NCBI RefSeq assembly: GCF_018143015.1
Contig: NC_054740.1
Location: forward strand, 45,439,422 to 45,503,421
Direction of reading: 5' to 3'
Length of the DNA: 64,000 nucleotides
Source of the DNA: Lytechinus variegatus
Taxonomy: Eukaryota; Echinodermata; Echinoidea; Temnopleuroida; Toxopneustidae
Shown: positions 42,458 to 54,400 of the stretch, one piece after another
How the letters are laid out: each line of letters opens with the position of its first letter
Position numbering within the stretch: position 1 is the first letter of the stretch
Made by a program: the position numbers and the translations under genes
Notes under the pieces: generated by a model
Databases searched by the model: none
What the model was told of the DNA's origin: nothing
Seen by the model: only the letters and a program-made list of their open reading frames with translations

Positions 42458-42775
42458 CTTGCAAAATGATAGGGGGAGATAAAGAAAAAGAAATGAACCA
42501 CTAAATGCTAACAGATTGAAGAGTTTCAATGAGCTTATTCAATACTTTGTAGGCATACCTTTTCATTATTTTAAGGAATCTAAACATCACATAAAATATA
42601 TGTACATTCTGAACTTTTCACTGCTTTGAGAAGAACTTTTTGCACAGTAACATACATGTAGATGTCATAACATGTCACATTGCAATGGTATAATGATATT
42701 TTGATAGTGCATTATAATAATAATAAGAAAGGGGTAGGGGAATTTGTTTTAAATGTGCAAATTGGAGCTACTTAC

Positions 42776-42921
42776 TAGGTGAAAATCTTGACTATTTCCG
42801 CAAACACAAAAGTTGTCAGAAGGCATCTGGTTTCTGTCGTTATCGTCGAGTTTGTGTTATACTCTTCATCTTTTTCTTTCCCACGGGGATGCCTTTGGAT
42901 AATATCCTTCACATTGAAGCA
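42776..42921 (-). pseudogene. Relic gene, upstream exon
   Basis: Minus strand, acceptor TTTCTTTCCAG at 42,922 and donor A|GTAAGTAG at 42,775. The 146 bases are open in one frame only: CFNVKDIIQRHPRGKEKDEE followed by TRCLLTTFVFAEIVKIF. It ends in a phase that does not match the next exon, so either an indel has occurred or an exon is missing. Confidence 0.5.
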
Positions 42922-43486
42922 CTGGAAAGAAATACAAGACAAAATACAGCAAACATAGAAATATTAAGACAAAGTAAAGCAAACCTAGAAATATAAAACC
43001 AGGATTTACCCAGTTTTGCATAGCAAAATGCTTATATTTTGAACCTGCTAAACAAATTTCAGCTTGTGTCGCAATTTTCTGTGAACGTATAGAAATTTTA
43101 TCAACAACTTCACTTGAACGATTTTTTCAAAAATTGCGCCTAAGCACATCTTTAAAGGTAAATCGCATCCTGAAGACCACAAGATGTACAACGTAGTGAA
43201 TGCAAAAAACAGCATTAGTCTACTCTTTTAAAATTCATAACATGGCCTAGCTTTATTTATTGTGGTCTTTTAGAGGACAGGGGAGGTTGTTCCAAGCTCT
43301 CACCCTTTATGTGTTTGTGTGTGTTCTGTGAATCGCCTTCTCTCCATTGGACTAGTAGGTCTTATGCTTTAACTCCAGTACAAGGGTTTATTAACTAGTG
43401 AAAAATCCCCCACATGATCCAATCATAATTTCAAGAAAAGTAGACACTCGTCAGTTTTGGCAACACTTTAATGGTAGGGCACATAC

Positions 43487-43589
43487 CTTTGAAGATCCAT
43501 TTACTTATGCTGTCAGAATTGATCTCATGGGAGCTGCTAGTGGAAGCCACTTCTTGCCCACCACTGACGTTCCCTCGTTGGGCATCCTC
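43487..43589 (-). pseudogene. Relic gene, possible further exon
   Basis: Minus strand, acceptor TTTGTCTTGTAAACAAG and donor CAAAG|GTATGTG. The single open frame reads EDAQRGNVSGGQEVASTSSS and SISKWIFK. The splice sites are good but the phase does not fit the next exon; tentative. Confidence 0.35.
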
Positions 43590-43799
43590 CTTGTTTACAA
43601 GACAAAATCAGTCCAGGGCCATCAAACAAAGCATGGCATGATGTACATGTAAGCGAGAAAAGAGTTTACAAACACCATAAAATATCATATGACACAAAAA
43701 CATTTCAAATTCATGTCTCATATGTAGCTCCCTATGCAAGAACATGATCAAATGCTCACCTTGTTAAGCCGGTACTTCAGCATTTGGATGGCCACACCA

Positions 43800-44255
43800 A
43801 GCCCTAGTATTAGAATTTAGATAAAACAAACAGAATAAAAAAAAGAAATGTAGAAGTAGCATTTTTGTGAATCTTAAATAAATTTGCATATCTAGTGAAT
43901 TTGATAATTCTGTGTAGAAGTTTGGAAGCCCCCCCCCCCCCCTCCAGCCCTATTCGATAAAACAGAATAAAAATCTGCTAAGGAATGCTTTGAATGTGTC
44001 GTAGATTTGCACATCTACATGTACTTGTACTGAATTTGAGAAATCTGTTTGGATGGACCCATTAAAATAAGCTCTATTAGAATTTAGATAAAACAGCATA
44101 TAAAAGTAGAAGTAGATTTTTTGTGAATTTTCAATAAATTTGATTAAATTTGCATATCTAATCAATGTAGAAGCAGCATTGTTTATGAACTTTGAATAAT
44201 TTTTCATAAATTTGCATGTGTTTGAATCTGTGTAGAAGTTTGGTGGAGGGAGAGA
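43800..44255. repeat. Two to three diverged copies of a ~130 bp AT-rich unit
   Basis: TATTAGAATTTAGATAAAAC, GTAGAAGTAGCATTTTTGTG and TAAATTTGCATATCTA, with CTGTGTAGAAGTTTGG at the end, recur at 43,806-43,930 and 44,068-44,240. No gene. The repeat abuts LINE 3. Confidence 0.65.
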
Positions 44256-44261
44256 AATCCA

Positions 44262-45850
44262 TTGAAAAGACAATTTACCTTCACTAAGAATAATCCATTT
44301 ATGCAAAGCAGATTAGATCATTGGCTAATATCAGATGATTTGGTAAATGTTGTTATTAGGTGCAAAATTTTACCATCTATAGCTCCTGACCATTCAGCTA
44401 TATTTTTGTTTTTGCATGATAAAACTGAGAAGGAAATGCGTAAAAAGAATGGTTCTTATTGGAAATTTAATAATAGCCATTGTGGTAATGTAGAATATGT
44501 GAAAAAAATGAAAATAGAAATACTTACATTAAAGGAGAAAATAAAAACAGAAGTTAGAGATAGAAGAGTTGTATGGGATTATTTGAAAATGAAAATAATG
44601 TCTTTCACAACAACTTTTTCGAAAAAAAACTGGCTAAGGAAAAAAAATAAAAAAAAGAATCTCTCGAAAAGGAATTGGAATGTTTAGAAAGTAGTTGCGT
44701 AAATTCAGTAGATGAAGAATTAATTAAAAAGAACTTGCAGACAGTTACGATTACATTAATGAAGGTATTAAAATTCGGTCTCGTGCGACATGGTACGAAA
44801 GTGGAGAAAAGGATACAAGGTACTTTGGTCAACTATTACAATCTAACAAAAAGAAAAGTACTATAACAAAATTAGTTAAGGTTAACGGAGAAATTACTGA
44901 AAATGAGAAGGAAGTTTTAAATGAAATTAAATCAATTTATACCCATCTTTATGCTAGGGAATACACGGAACATTTTAGGGATTTCTTTAAAAATGTACCA
45001 TCGTTATCATCTGAAGATTCTGAAAGCTGTGAAGGGGATATACTAGAAGAGGAGTGTATTTCGGTACTGAAAGAAATGAAGCAAAATAAATCCCCTGGAA
45101 ACGATGGGTTAACAGTTGAATTTTATTGTACATTTTGGGCTGAAATAAAGGATGTATTGATTGGGGCATTCAATGAAGCTTTTGTTCTTGGAGAACTTTC
45201 GGCATCACAAAAACAAGCAATTATTATTTTATTAGCTAAAGAAGGGAAAGACCCACATTACGTAAAGAATTATAGACCCATTTCGTTATTGAATACAGAT
45301 TATAAGATCATATCCAAAGTTTTAGCAACATGAATTAAAGAGGTTTTGGAGAGCGTTGTGTTAGCAGATCAAATAGGATTTATTAAAAACAGGAATATAG
45401 GAGAAGCTATCAGATTAATTGATGATATGCTTTTTCATACGTTATATAATAATATCCCTGGGTATATGATAGCAATTGATTTAGAAAAAGCCTTTGATTC
45501 GATATCCCACAAATTTTACATCAAACATTAGGTTCATTCGGTCTTGGCCAGCAATTTCGCAAATGGGTCAAAATATTATATACAAATAGCCAAAGCTGTA
45601 TTTTTAATGGGGGAGATTCTACTAGCTATTTTCATGTTGAAAGAGGGGTAAGGCAGGGAGATCCGCTTTCACCATATCTTTTCATTTTATGTATTGAAGT
45701 ATGAGCGCATAATATAAGATATAATAATGATGTTAAAGGAATTTCCTTTGGAAAGGAAGAAGTAAAACAGGTTATGTATGTAGATGATATGTCTATATTT
45801 GTCCGAGATCTAGATTCAGTAAAAAAGTAATAGAAATTTTAGAAAAATTC
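44262..45850 (+). pseudogene. LINE 3 endonuclease end, linker and RT core
   Basis: RQFTFTKNNPFMQSRLDHWL and APDHSAIFLFL are the end of the endonuclease. After indels at 44,630-44,690 the linker continues; RT reads MKQNKSPGNDGLTVEFY, NYRPISLLNTDYKIISKV (stop at 45,331-45,333), ADQIGFIKNRNIGEAIRL, motif A MIAIDLEKAFDSIS, motif B GVRQGDPLSPYLF and the box MYVDDMSIFV, where the usual Ala is Val. Inactive through stops and frameshifts. Confidence 0.85.
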
Positions 45851-45856
45851 AGAAAA

Positions 45857-47410
45857 GTGTCAGGACTCAAAGTTAATAACGATAAGACGAAGGTTTTATT
45901 ATTAGGTTCCTCCCAAGGAAAATCATATGATTTATGTTTTGGCCAAAAGGTGGATTTTATAAAGATTCTCGGTGTATTTTTTTCTTTAGATGTAGAAGTA
46001 AAAGAAAGATTGAATTATAAAGAAATATTAAGTAAAATAAAGAAGTTGTTAAACTGGTGGAAGCAAAGAGATTTAACTTTGATGGGCAAAATACAACTAT
46101 TAAACCAGTTTATCTTTTCAAAATTCATATATGTGGCATCTCTCACACCAATTCCAGAATGGGTTTATGTTGAGCTTGATCAGTTGACTTTTACTTTTTT
46201 GTGGGGTGGCAGAAGTAAGATTAACAAAAGAACGATGTATTTAGATTACCATCAAGGTGGCTTGAAAATGATGAATTTTCAATGGTTAATAAAGGCACAG
46301 AGAGTTATGTGGATTAAAAGACTAAAAGAAAATAATGCAATGAAATGGAAAAAATATTTCAATTATGCCACAAAACATCTGGGAGGAAATTTTATATTTT
46401 CATGTGATTACTTGCTTGGATTGTTGGAGATAGCATTGCCGCAATTTTATAAAGATTTGTTAGAAGTATGGATAGAGACGAAGGATTTTCGTTTCAAATC
46501 TGAAACATTTAAAGGAAATGAGATATTTTTTAACAATAAATTTGTACGAATTGAAGGGAAATGCATATTTAACCAAAAAATATATGAAAAAAATATTTAC
46601 AGATTGAAACATATTATGGATTATGATGGAAACGAAAGGCCATTTTCGTACTTCCAAAGACAGGGTTTAAACATAAATGATTTTCATTTGATAGAGTCAA
46701 TTTATAAAACTTTTCCAGTCAGCTGGAAACGAAATATGAAAATAGATAGCAAAGAGGCTTCTCTTAGGGAAGAAATATCATTTATATCTGGAAAAAGAAT
46801 TTTGTCAATGGAGGAGTTAGTATCTAAAAACGTTTATGCAAATTTTATGAAATGCAACTTCTCACTACCTGATGTTTTCGAAAGATTAAAAAACAAATAT
46901 AGTTTCTCTTATGAAAAGATTGAACACATTTTTATGAGACCAAGACAATGTACTCTGAACAGTAGATTAAGAGAATTTCAGTTTAAAATGTTACACGGCA
47001 TTGCTTACACAAATCATCACTTGTTCCGTTTTAAAATCTCACAAAATAACCTTTGTTGTTATTGTAAAAAAGAGGAGGAAACATATCGCCATCTTTATTT
47101 GGAATGTGCATATGCTTGTCTGGTTTGGGATAATTGTAAGGAGATGTTTGGTTTTATTTCTACGGGCAATTTAAGCTGGGAGGAAATTCTTGTAGGGGTA
47201 GAATTAAAGGACGAAGGAAAAGAACGCCTAATCAATCACTTTTTAATCTTTGTTAAATTTTTAATCTTCAAAGGGAAGGAAAAGGGTGCACATATAACCA
47301 TGGATGAAATTAAAAGGAAATTTAAAGAAGAAGAATGGGAAGAAAGAAGGCTGGCGCTAGGTAGAGGCAAGATGTCTCTTCATTTAAGGAAATGGGAAAA
47401 TCTTGATTAA
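45857..47410 (+). pseudogene. LINE 3 RT thumb and C-terminal domain
   Basis: A 517-codon open frame: MSGLKVNNDKTKVLLLG, WWKQRDLTLMGKIQLLN, the zinc-binding CCYCKKEEETYRHLYLEC near residue 400, and a Lys/Glu-rich end to the stop at 47,408-47,410. It shows the full-length C-terminus missing from the related copy at 16,659. Confidence 0.9.
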
Positions 47411-47830
47411 AAGAATAAATAGAGAGAGTGAGGCAAAGGTATACATACGAGAGACAAAGCCACAAAACAAAATAAATAAAAACACAGAAAAAAAACCAAT
47501 ACGGAGAATTGCAGTCCCTTCCATGTAGAGTATAGGCATAAAGGGGAGAATGCTCCTAACCTGGGGACGGAGGGGGGGTGGGAGGTGGAACATTTTTATA
47601 TTTTTTTCTCTCTGATCATGTCATATATTTTGTTAATATTTCATTTTGTAATTGCTGAAACGCATTAGTATTAATTTCTAGTATTTTTGAAGTTTGATGT
47701 ATAAGTTGTATAATTATGTTGTAAAGGATTTATTGTATAATTTATGATTATGTTTCAAATAGTTTGTACAAATTGTTTATAGAATCTGATTGTGTATTTT
47801 GATTTGAGAGGATATAATAAAACATCCTTT
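47411..47830 (+). other. LINE 3 3' UTR
   Basis: A/G-rich start, a G-run segment (GGAGGGGGGGTGGGAGG, 47,569-47,585) and an AATAAA before the poly(A). G-rich 3' UTR tracts are also known in mammalian L1. No other feature. Confidence 0.6.
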
Positions 47831-47843
47831 AAAAAAAAAAATC

Positions 47844-48441
47844 TCATATCTTTTGACATCCATGTATATTTTTTGTCTGGTAGATGAGTATGACGCCAAA
47901 CGTCCAGTAAATCAAAATCATCAATTATTTCCATTATTGCCTTTTTACATCTTGGATGGTTTTGGAAAGCTTTGGGGAATTTATCTTTTGTGGGTTCCAA
48001 AACCGTGTTAAAATCTCCTGCTAACCTATATGGTTCTCCACAGTGTTCAAATATCAGAGAATGTAAGTCTTCGAAAAAAGAACTGTCGTCGTTGTTTGGA
48101 CCGTATATGTTTCCGACTGTTAACATCATTTCATTTATTTTTAATATGGTAAGTAGTATTCTTCCGTGGTCGTCTTTAACAGTCTTTACAACGTCAAATG
48201 AAGCAGATGGTTTGAAGAGAATGCACACTCCGGCACTTTCGGATCTTCCGTGATTAAATATTTTATATCCCCATTCGTGTTTCCATCTTCGTTCTGATCT
48301 CGTTGTCGAGTGGGTTTCTTGTAAAAGTATTAGATGAAAGTCTAGAGTCCTGATCCAGTTAAAAATGCACCTTCTCTTAAAATCATTTCTCAATCCCCTT
48401 ACATTCAGGGAACAAATTTTTATATCTATAAAATTGTTCAT
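47844..48441 (-). pseudogene. LINE 2 endonuclease, N-terminal part
   Basis: Minus strand. ATG at 48,441; IKICSLNVRGLRNDFKRR (catalytic Asn), LILLQETHS (catalytic Glu), SAGVCILF, VGNIYGPN, LAGDFNTVLE (Asp-Asn) and KKYTWMSKDM. Coding ends where the LINE 3 poly(A) begins and continues at 35,786 with RFLRFRSRIDYF. No internal stop in this part. Confidence 0.88.
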
Positions 48442-48905
48442 AATAATGATAGGTTATTATGTGTTGATAACAACCGTATAATTAAGTATTGAGATATCTT
48501 CACAAATACAAACATGAAAAGTAAAATATATTGTGAATTACTTTCAGGCCTAGATTTATAGGCAAACAAACAAAAACATAAAAACCGGACTGCCCGTACC
48601 AGACACAAAAAATAAGGGTAAAAAAGAGGTCGGAGGGTCGACCGCTTATCATGATCGAAAAACAAAAGGAGTGCAGGGACGGGAGCTCCTGGCAGTAAAA
48701 AAAAGTTGTCGGCACAGACATTCGTATGATGTAAAAAGGGAGATATAGTCGCATCGTTTATCTCTAAAAACACTTTATCAGACCGTTTTAACATTTCCGT
48801 TATCAAGATCGGCCAACCTCAATGTTTTAAGGGGGCCGGGTACATCTTTGGGGGCCATCTTTATACTTAATAACACGTGGTACTGAGTTTGGGATGAATG
48901 AAAAT
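48442..48905 (-). other. LINE 2 ORF1-ORF2 spacer
   Basis: Non-coding linker between the ORF1 stop and the ORF2 start of LINE 2; overlapping weak frames are not credible. Confidence 0.5.
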
Positions 48906-49420
48906 TTATTTTGTGATATCTTTCACTTTCATCATTAGCCTCGTGTGTTCTTTTCTTGTATCCATGTGAACATCATCGCTTATTCCAACACGTGACCCCT
49001 GAATTTCAACTGCTTTGAGTTTGCCGCTTTCTTTCAAGATTGCCACTCTATCTGTATATCGGAGCAGTTTAACGTGCATTGGGCGTGGCCGACTCGGTCT
49101 CTCGCTTTGCTGATCTCTGGCGCTGGCGGGGGTTCGATGGGCACGTTCTATCTCACCATCATTGATATGCAAATACTGCCTGAAGAAGTCACGTGCAAAT
49201 GTTATGCAATTGCTCGGTGCGCCTTCTACCCCTTCTGGAATCCCATGTAGGATCACGTTGTTTTGCTTGCTACGGTTGACCAGATCTACTATGTCTCGTC
49301 TCAGCTTATTAACATATTCATAACTCGCTTTTGTTGCTTGAATGTTTTGGATTTCTTCCTTCATTTCCCTCATTTCATTTTCCATAAACTCTGTCGCATC
49401 GTCGAAGACTCAGAGATAAC
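48906..49420 (-). pseudogene. LINE 2 ORF1, RRM-like and C-terminal part
   Basis: Minus strand L1-type ORF1 protein (RNA-binding chaperone). Coiled-coil MREMKEEIQNIQATKASYEY, then NNVILHGIPEGVEG (start of the RRM), GEIERAHRTPAS, RPRPMHVKLLRYTDRVAILK and GISDDVH, the C-terminal domain. The order matches L1/Tx1 ORF1. The coiled coil extends upstream to FDDATEF at about 49,410, where the 1.6 kb insertion begins. Confidence 0.85.
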
Positions 49421-51055
49421 AGACACCAGAAAAGGCCGCTTTAAACTGTATAGTCAGGCAGGCTCACTACCTTATTTTATTCAATCTGTAAAGACAGAAA
49501 ACGGAAAAGCATCATAAACATATGTCCAATGATTTGACACAAAGAATTATCTGTTGTCATTACATACCAGAAATACTTCTTTTCTTCTTTAAAACAACTT
49601 GAAATATAAATATAAATATTCATCTGTATATAGTGGATGATGTAAACAAATACTAAAACCTCATCTATATAAGAAAAAACGGTTTATAATTAATCCACAT
49701 AATCTTTAAAACGTCTTGAAAAGAGACTAGAAATAAACCTCATTTGCATATGTATTTGCATTAAGTCTTAGTCAAATGCTTCATAAATTTCCAATAAATC
49801 AGCTTTCCGTTTACAATATCATATTTCTTAACTTACTATTAAATAACACAACAAACAAATATATCCGTTATTAATTTCAGTTATATCATGAATGAGCCTA
49901 ATGATAACTTGCCAAAAAGCTTTATTAACCAGATAAATAGTTAAGCCCGACTAAATTTATAAGAAACCCTTTAAAAACATTCAATATATATTCTCAACTT
50001 AACAGGCATCCTTCTTAGCTAGCGTTTGCAAACTAACATTAAAAACACAAAAGAAAGGCAACGGGTGACCCTGAACTGACCTTGCATAAATTAAAGCTTC
50101 GTTTGTTTGACAAAACTACTGAACTAAAAGTTCCTAAAAATCGGATAATTACTCAAACTGTCATTGTACAACCTTTTAAATGTGCCTTTATACAACTCAC
50201 CTATCTTTGGTAGAATTAAAACGAAAACAAACGTCAATCAATACATGAGACCACGCCCATATGCCTGCCCTAACGAATCTCGCCTATGACGTCATCACGC
50301 CGCTAAATTCAACATTTGTTCCCTTCAAAAACTCAAATATTCATACGACTCTCATATTACTTTTCCTGGCCAAATCGTGGTTTTGGGAACCACTCGTAGA
50401 TTTGTGTACGCGCACTTGTGTACAAAGTGAATGGAGGTGGAAATAGGGAACCATGCGTGTGACTGAATAAAGCGCTGCTGTATGAAGTGAACGGTGGTTC
50501 CCAGTATCACGATAATGCCCTTTTCCTGAATTAATCTATCAAGCTTATGTCTTTATAACGTTCAAATATACTCTTAAAACTTCACACTTCGGCTCATAAA
50601 GTACAACTACCTTGCCGAATCGAGTGCGCACCGCAACTCAAGTTCATTTCACATCCATTTACTGTACATTACACAGACACGCATACTGCGAGCGTTTATT
50701 ACACGCCGCACGTGTTTATTATAGTTCAAGAATCTCTACACTACCTTAAACGTACTTTTTCTTAATACTCTGTGGAAATTATCTTTATATCTTATTACTT
50801 ATATAATATATAGTATTTTAATCATCAAACTTACTTCTTGGGCGGCATTTCCTAGCCAACTTGATACAAATGAAGAGACTTTCGTCCCTCGAACGTCAGT
50901 GCTTGACAAAATCAAAAATGGCATCTAAAATTTACACATTCATGAGCAGAATCGGCAAAAGATAAACAAAAACTTCATGGTAGCACGAAAGTGACAAAAT
51001 CGAACTTGAAAAATACAAGGAGCAAAAATCGACAAATTACAAAATATAGTTTCAA
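49421..51055. mobile_element. ~1.6 kb non-coding insertion in LINE 2 ORF1
   Basis: The ORF1 coiled coil is interrupted between FDDATEF (below 49,420) and RIQDVE (above 51,056). The inserted sequence is AT-rich without coding frames. It contains a perfect CRE (TGACGTCA, 50,287-50,294) and, on the minus strand at about 50,835-50,853, ATG for MPPKK followed at once by a splice donor GTAAGTTT. It might be a solo LTR or a captured host promoter/first exon. The right end has a short palindrome GGTTTGCTCTGCAAACC. Confidence 0.45.
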
Positions 51056-51269
51056 GGTTTGCTCTGCAAACCATTCCACATCCTGAATCCTTGTATCCAT
51101 CCTCTCAAACTTAGTTTCAATCCTGCTCATTCTCTCTGATATGGTATTTATATCAGTTTTAATCTCATCAAGCACAGACACCTTCTCAAGAATGTTACGT
51201 AACATCGTATCTGTATCGACGTTCGTACTTGCAGTACGTACCTTTTCCCGGGGCGTGGCAGTCGTGTTA
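51056..51269 (-). pseudogene. LINE 2 ORF1, coiled-coil start
   Basis: Minus strand. TLRNILEKVSVLDEIKTDIN-like heptads, SERMSRIETKFERMDTRIQD. Upstream the frame is open (TATPREKVRTASTNVDTD) to the edge of the DIRS-like element at 51,274, beyond which it resumes at 56,685. Confidence 0.7.
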
Positions 51270-51274
51270 GAATT

Positions 51275-51432
51275 CTATTACGTAACATTCGTATAAGTCT
51301 TCAGAGGATAGCATTTCCCAGGTGTTAGGCAGTGAAATTCACACAATGGAATTCAAAGCAATCAAAATTCCACACAGGACCAGTTCTCTATAAAAGGCCC
51401 TAACCAATGAATAGGAACCATCTTTTTCAAGT
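51275..51432 (+). repeat. DIRS-like left inverted terminal repeat with TATA box
   Basis: Outer 40 bases (CTATTACGTAACATTC...) then the shared inner part. CTCTATAAAAGGCCCTAACC at 51,387-51,406 is a TATA box, so transcription would start here and run rightward. Confidence 0.85.
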
Positions 51433-54400
51433 GTGACGGCAGTGACTAAACATCCTTATTTTCATGGTGAGTATTGAGGAGACGTAAGCTTACGGTCTCC
51501 TTCAGCCCTGCTCTCCGCTGGGGAGCAGGCATGGAAAGCCGCCTGGAGTTGAGTTAAAGCGGCAGCTATCATGGCAGTCTGATATTTTAAGACATGCCAG
51601 TCATGCTGACTTGGGCAGGAGGGCTCCTCCACCCATATTTTTGGTATGTGAGCCATACCTTTCTACATCAGGGCGCTGATGCCCTACACTGTTTCTTCAT
51701 TAGGGCGCTGCCCTATCTTATCTACTAGAAATTTCGCTGATTCAGCACACCTTCACATCATTTTTAATGATTACAATAATTACTCTGTAAACTCTTTGGT
51801 TTATCGAATTAAGCCGTATGCTGCTTTGACATCGAACCATTATGGATTGCGATCCTTGCCCTTATTTCAACCTGATTTTGACTTTGATTCATCCGAATAA
51901 TTGCTTCCAACTTTTCTTATTTGGCATTGCCATATATTTCTACAATACTCGCTCTAATGTGTGGTTATACCAACCAATAATAGCAAATGAGTTGGACCAA
52001 GGGATTTAAATTAACCCTTGCTAAATTTGTCGTCGAGTAATTGCTATATACGCCTATATGCCAATCGCATTGTGTACAGAATTTTTCAATACAACCCCGG
52101 AGCACCGATAATGCTGATGGCAGTATTTATTTCCATATTAAAATCACAATTATATAATAAAATACGGTGGATAGCCCACATTCAGCGTGACTGTGCCAGT
52201 CACGCTGGTCTTCCATGGGGTCTAAAACATTTAACATTAACATATAAGTTAGACACAGTATAACCAGATTAAAATAACAGATGTACAGAGGATCATGGTC
52301 ATGGCCAACTGTGTACTGGATTTACTTTTTACTGCTCTGACAGTCGATTTTGTTTTGACCATCCCAAAAATGGAGAGTTTCTTACTCTATAGATGCTACC
52401 ATTCGTTTGCCATAGAATGACATGAATCTTTCGCCATATCATAATGGGTCGACATTATGAACATGTGTATCTATGTATAAACATTGTTATGCCTACATTT
52501 TGAATTCTCTCTCATATGGATCCTTTACAAGAAACATTTTCGTTTAAACATGTTTAAAAAGCATCGATTTGGAGTATAAACTGACATTGTTATATAACAT
52601 GGACTGGCGCAGGCCTCTCTTTATATCTTAGAGTACATTGTACACAAAAGGCATTTTGCACAACGCAAGGAATCTTATTCACTGTTTGTAAAAATGATGA
52701 TCGATATGCTCTTGTGTTAAATTTTAAACAAGTTCATCAGTTATACCAAGAGCTTCACAACAGCGATATTATCACTAGATATCTCACAGCTCGCATGGAC
52801 AATGCTTAGACTTACTACTGTGCCATTATACATTTTGGCATAACCCGATTTGTTAGTGGGCAATGCATAGTCATTTGATATAGGTTGCTGTTAATCTTGG
52901 AAAAGCCAAGTTTTGACACGAAATTCAACTATCATCCATTTCTTGCTTGTAATATGAAGCCTTACATTCCTAAAAGGAAAAAAGCATGATGAAAAATGTT
53001 TCATTAATACATATTAAATGATTATGGATCTGGAAGGAACTTCATGTTGAAATGAAAAAATTGAATTGCCAAGATGCAAATCTTGTCTGAGGTTTACCAG
53101 ACAACAATAGATAATACAAGCAAATTCATTCCAATTAGTAGTTCATCCGTGCAAGGCGCTTTAATGAATAGCTCACTACTATTTTTACATTAAGAGGTAG
53201 CTAGTATATTTTCACCAGACTTTGTAAATAGGATACATGCCCAAGCATGAACATTCTTTTGCTGATAGACCTTCCCATTCATTCATGTTGTCCTTGACAA
53301 CCGACATAGAAGATTTGTCAGACCGTGGACCTAAATACATGTACATGCATGTACATTATTATTGTTATCTATTCATTGAACAAAGAAGAAACACAATTTA
53401 TACAGATCGGATTCTCTAACTTAGTGACAAAACACCTAATTATCCTTTCCAACGCAAGCGGTTGATACAGAATATTCCAAATTCTCGAACTGTACAACAA
53501 GTTGGATTAAGTAATCTTTAAACCTTTCAAAAAATTAGAATGTATGCGGACATGCATTCCGCCACTTTTGGTATTTGGTAAAAACACTGAACAGAGATCC
53601 ATTGTTAGTCTAATCAAAGTTGAAATTTCTTTCACCCTGTACTCATCTTGTACAAGACTATCAACTATGAACCATCATCCTTATGCCATGCAAAAATATG
53701 ATATACATGGATTCTCCAGAGAACGTATTACTGAATGTTAACAATCAGCCATCTGATATAAAAGATTGCATTAGCCATTATGATCCCTAGAAGATGCTAC
53801 TTTTATTTGTGCATTTGTATCGCTAAAATTGATATTTTTTCATTAATAACTCCTCGTTCATGAGGGTAATACCAAAAAATGAATTTGTGATGATAAATAG
53901 TTTGAAAAAAAAAGGAATAACAATAAAACTGGGATTTCTGAAAGCGAGCTCTCGAGGTCTGTTTCACAGGGGAAAGAAACATCCTACTTACGAAAGCGAC
54001 TGGCGCGTATAATCTGGAGAGATTGAAGAGCCCATCATATTCAACAACAACAACAAACACCTGATTTGGCACTTCTAGGACCTAACCTGGTTGGTTCTAT
54101 TACCGTTTACATTTTATTATTCAATCAGACGACAATATTATGTCATGTATCAAAATGGAGATCGAAGTGTCATCATTTTTGGACTCGTATTCTCAAATTA
54201 ATTTCTGACAATTATCAACATTAAGATTTATTACTTATTTTGCCAGTCAACTATGCATATACTCCAACGGATACTCCACAACCTATGATTGATCTCAATC
54301 ACTGCTAATATCGTTAGCATGTTAATAGGTGTCGCGATCATGTTTTGTAAGGTATCTGACCTGCTAACTACCAACATAAATGTTTAGGAATGGATTTCTT

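Larger units (their letters stand above)
44262..47841 (+). mobile_element. LINE 3 (L1/Tx1 group), 5'-truncated, poly(A)-ended
   Basis: Starts inside the endonuclease and runs through RT to a 3' UTR with AATAAA (about 47,815) and an A run (47,831-47,841). It is the same family as the copy at 13.1-16.66 kb. The poly(A) directly abuts the LINE 2 endonuclease, so LINE 3 inserted there in the opposite orientation. Interrupting stops are at about 44,687, 45,331, 45,529, 45,703 and 45,829. Confidence 0.88.
35787..47843. other. 12.06 kb block inserted in LINE 2 endonuclease
   Basis: LINE 2 coding stops at 35,786 and at 47,844, and the two edges join without loss or gain. AAATC occurs at both edges (35,782-35,786 and 47,839-47,843, overlapping the poly(A)). 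The right end is the poly(A) end of LINE 3. The left 8.4 kb is not LINE sequence: diverged tandem repeats, an AACATT array, repeats and a broken multi-exon gene. It may be a LINE insertion with captured DNA, a later insertion at the LINE 5' junction, or a rearrangement. Confidence 0.6.

Noticed and set aside
43398..43652. Plus-strand 84-codon frame
   Set aside because: The minus strand of the same stretch has good splice sites and an exon-like frame; the plus frame has no support.
51462..51656. Minus-strand 64-codon frame as a possible DIRS gag remnant
   Set aside because: Orientation is opposite to the TATA box and internal complementary region, and no gag-like motif is present.
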